In this document: positions 60,922 to 64,000 of the stretch, in pieces
How positions within the stretch are numbered: the first letter of the stretch is position 1
How the letters are laid out: the number at the start of each line of letters is the position of its first letter
Assembly (NCBI GenBank): GCA_947846985.1
Contig: CANTUZ010000005.1
Span: 24,772,389 to 24,836,388 of the forward strand
Length of the DNA stretch: 64,000 nt
Source of the DNA: Fratercula arctica
Taxonomy: Eukaryota; Chordata; Aves; Charadriiformes; Alcidae
Direction: 5' to 3'
Made by a program: the position numbers and the translations under genes
The notes under the pieces: model-generated
What the model was told of the DNA's origin: nothing
Database searches by the model: none
The model's input: only the letters and a program-made list of their open reading frames with translations

Positions 60922-63900
60922 GCTGAGCATGATTGAAAGGGAATTTTATATTCATATGGTATTTTAACTTCGATGTTGTTATTGAATCCTGCATTCAATT
61001 ACATTACAGTTGTACTGTTAATGATCTCCTATATAAATATACAATAACATACTAGCAGTGAGGTATAAGGTGGTTATCAAGAGGTCATGCTGTTTAAAAA
61101 AACAGATATGATGTAGCTGAGGGCCTCTTAGAACTGCTCTACCATCTACTTTTACATGCTTTTTCAGATATATTTTGACTTAATCCTCTCCTTTAGTATC
61201 CTATTTCTTAGTTAGACAAGACTCCTAGTGACAAACTCATCTAAAAGAAAATAAGGACTGAATAATTCAATATTCCATGGTTTTATGTTGGAGTATTAGT
61301 GCAGCTGTGACATATATACTTTATTTAGAGAGACAGTACACATTTTCATATACACTGTTATATATATATTTTCTTTTTCTGTGTGCATGGTCTTAGGTCT
61401 GTTATGCAGGACTACTCTTTAAGTTGTGAAAATGGCATTTTTCTTAATGTGAACAAGGCAAATACATGACGTTATTGTGAAGCATAAGCATTGCACGGGA
61501 GAGTGTCATTCCTCTCCATGACAATGGGATTGCTACCAGATGTCTCCTAGGTCTGGAGTCGACCTTTGAGACTGAAAGATAATAGACACCTTAAGAACAG
61601 CTGTTCTGAGGGGAAAAAACAGCTCCTGTAAAAAGTATCTTAAAACAATGACAAACATTACAAATGAACTCTGGTTGTTTATTGTAGTAGTCTACTTTAA
61701 AATTACTATGAGCTTAACATCTCAGAGCAAAAGGCCTATGAAACACAAAATGAAGAGTTTCCAATGCTCAGGCACTCTTTCCTAAGCTCTTTAGTAGTAA
61801 TGGTTGAAAATATACATCCAGGAATCTTTTCACTCATCACTGAAACAGAGCTGTGTCCAAAATCAAATGTGGCAGCTGTTTAGCAGTACATGACAACACT
61901 AAACAAATGTTTACACAAGGGGAATGAAAAATATTATATGAAAAATTGTATTTCAGTAGGATTTATTTACAGAAAGCAATGCAGGAAGAATTGTTTCTAA
62001 ATGTTTAACATGTTTTCCAGACATAGACTTTGGCTCCTGAAACATACCAGCATTCCAGTGATTATTAATATGACAGACTGCAATGTTTTGGTATACTAAT
62101 GTTAATAAAACTACATCCTTCACTTATCAATACCATACAGAGAAATTTTTCTGAACCAAATATATCTTATGTATAAGTATTGTCTCCAAAGGTTTTACAC
62201 TAGTGATAAATGTTTTCCACTGTGTTCAGCGTATCAGGTTTGTCATTGTGGTCAACTGCTGCTTTGCCATTAATTTGAACAGAGGGTAACGAAAAGTTGC
62301 TGTAGTGGTCTGCAGCTATGTCAGCAATTATATTTGTGAGCAACTCATACTATACCTTTTCTATGTCAAAAAGCATGGATTTAAGAAGGAATTGGAACAC
62401 AATTTTGTTTGTTATTGCATTTGTCACTGTAGCTCCCCAGGAATGAAAAAAGAAAAGCCAGGGGGAAGGAACTACATTTCCTGCTTTAGGGTGTAGAAAG
62501 ATCTGTACTCCAGATTAGGAAGGCACATTGCTGATGTTTTTGAACTGACAAGGTGTTTTAGAAGTAGGCAGTGTTTGTAGGGGAAGGATGTTGGTTGTGG
62601 GCTGATGATACCTTTAATTGGATATAGCTAGGTCTAGGTTTCTTCAATAATTCAAGATGTTTACTTAATTGCCAATGAAGTATACAGAGTGTTAAGACAT
62701 CAATACTGTATTGCAAGAAAGACTGTAGGAGAATGAAAATGCATTTAAGTAAGTAAAGCCTAAAGCAGTGCAGGATAAAGGTTTTAATATAATCAAGAAG
62801 TCAGAAGTAGAAACAATACAGAAGGAATTTGAATGAGTAACATCAACATGGCACTGCTCTCTTCATGTTTAGTCATATATGTCTTTCATTTACTTTTGAC
62901 AAAGTGAGAAGGTAAGAAGAAAGTCAAGACCCAGGTGTCAACATTCATTTTTGACACAAGCAAACACAAGCAAATGGTAACAATATTAATGCAGTGAAAT
63001 GGGTCAATAATAAGCAATTTTAATTAAGGTTTTAAGCATTCTAATTGTGTAATGATATATGATATGATGTTCAAGCAGCTAGAGAAAAGCATTAGGGAGG
63101 AAATGGAACAGAAAGCAAAGAGATGGTTTTAGTTACCTGTATGACAAGTAATAGTCACTCATGGCTAATCTTTTCTGTAAAACTCCAAGGACAACCCTGG
63201 CGGATGTAAGTGGCTTTAGTTTACTGATGTCCCTGATAGCAGCTTGTTAAAAATGTAAGAAAGAGCTTCTAAATCACTTTTCAAAAGAGATTAAGGAGCG
63301 GTCAGATTCTGCAAGCATTAGTTCTGCTGATGCGCACTTAACAGCTGTAAGTTCTATTGTCATGTTGGCCTTAAATAGGATTTCCTGCATGGGTCTATTT
63401 TATACTCTGCCCTAACTGAAGCTTTTCTAAGCAACAAGGAATGATCTCTTAGGTCTTAAGAACAGCTGTTTCCTATAGTAAGAAGAAAGACAGAACTGCA
63501 GATTGGTTTGAAATCAAGAAAACCATGGAAGTTTCCTCAGTGACCTGACTAGACTTTTTCACAAAGGCACTTTTGAAAAAGTCTGCCTTATTTCAAATAA
63601 GTTTATTTGATGCTGAGCTGAACGTTAGCATTGTGGATTTTGAATTTGAACTGCTTCACAGCATTTGGATATTTTGGGATGTGTCAGTTTGGCTGAAGTC
63701 CAGATCTGCCCTACAAAGATTTTTATTTTACCATATCAAATGCCAGAGCTATTTCTTTTTTGCTGTTGTCTAGTTTGGGGCAGAAGCCAAGGAATGTGTG
63801 GGCAGGCTCAGGTTCTAGAATAAAGAGGGACTGACCACCCTACATGCATAGTTTTCTGAGAAACTGAGCACAGGTGGTACCATCTGCAGCCTACAGTAAA

Positions 63901-64000
63901 GGCAGTACGGCTTTCAGAGAGGCTGAAAATGTCAGGAAGATCATTTTCACAGAGGTGGAAACAATTTTAAGAACAATTGTAACCACAGGTTTGAGAACTA

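Larger units (their letters stand above)
54525..64000. other. Unique AT-rich interval, no gene supported
   Basis: It contains the ancient-repeat fragment at 55.4 kb, alternating AT/GT at 56.7 kb, the recursive-splice-like motif at 59.94 kb and the homeodomain motif cluster at 60.5-60.9 kb. TATATATATA occurs near 61360. No exon or RNA gene is recognisable up to the end. Confidence 0.6.

Overview
This window looks like non-coding nuclear DNA from a bird, probably Neoaves. The evidence is three copies of the CR1 LINE family. Two end in the avian 3' signature (a 'GATGATC...GGTCCCTTCCAA' block followed by ATTCTATG or ATTCTGTG octamers), and one is a longer antisense copy that still carries decayed reverse-transcriptase coding sequence. 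CR1 is the only abundant interspersed repeat I can recognise. Repeat density is very low, about 1.2 kb of CR1 in 64 kb, which fits a bird better than a turtle or crocodilian. The background is AT-rich with few CpG. I found no bacterial, phage or CRISPR features.

I found no protein-coding gene, tRNA or rRNA. Open frames of 60-144 codons occur throughout, but none has a recognisable domain, and most coincide with low-complexity tracts or CR1. The window is best read as a gene desert or the inside of one or more very long introns. The host gene and its strand cannot be identified from this sequence.

Layout: 1-13.6 kb is unique AT-rich DNA with a 98-nt pure polypurine tract (2736-2833) and pyrimidine tracts near 9.5 and 9.9 kb. 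An antisense CR1 remnant lies at about 13.6-14.5 kb, followed by A28. A CR1 3' tail lies at 16.25-16.36 kb. A C-rich (minus-strand G-quadruplex) tract lies at 21.0 kb. A sense CR1 with the ORF2 stop codon and 3' UTR lies at 22.8-23.0 kb. An exact 18-nt repeat carrying forkhead-type cores lies at 23.3 kb, and a foldback element that looks like an ancient sauropsid repeat at 24.5 kb. AT-rich palindromes lie at 31.6-31.8 kb and a mixed direct/inverted minisatellite at 34.0 kb. Strong hairpins lie at 37.4, 41.0, 43.8, 46.7 and 47.0 kb. A 38-nt alternating purine-pyrimidine tract lies at 41.5 kb. A GC-richer, repeat-like segment of unknown family lies at 42.84-43.21 kb, a plus-strand G-quadruplex tract at 54.5 kb, an exemplary recursive-splice-like site at 59.94 kb, and a cluster of homeodomain-type AATTA/AATTG motifs at 60.5-60.9 kb.

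No multi-gene system is present. The most interesting items are structural: two miRNA-precursor-sized foldbacks (37364-37479 and 43808-43895), the unclassified 42.84-43.21 kb segment, and candidate splicing signals that would matter if this is intronic. All were read by eye, so fold energies, conservation and repeat-library matches are untested.
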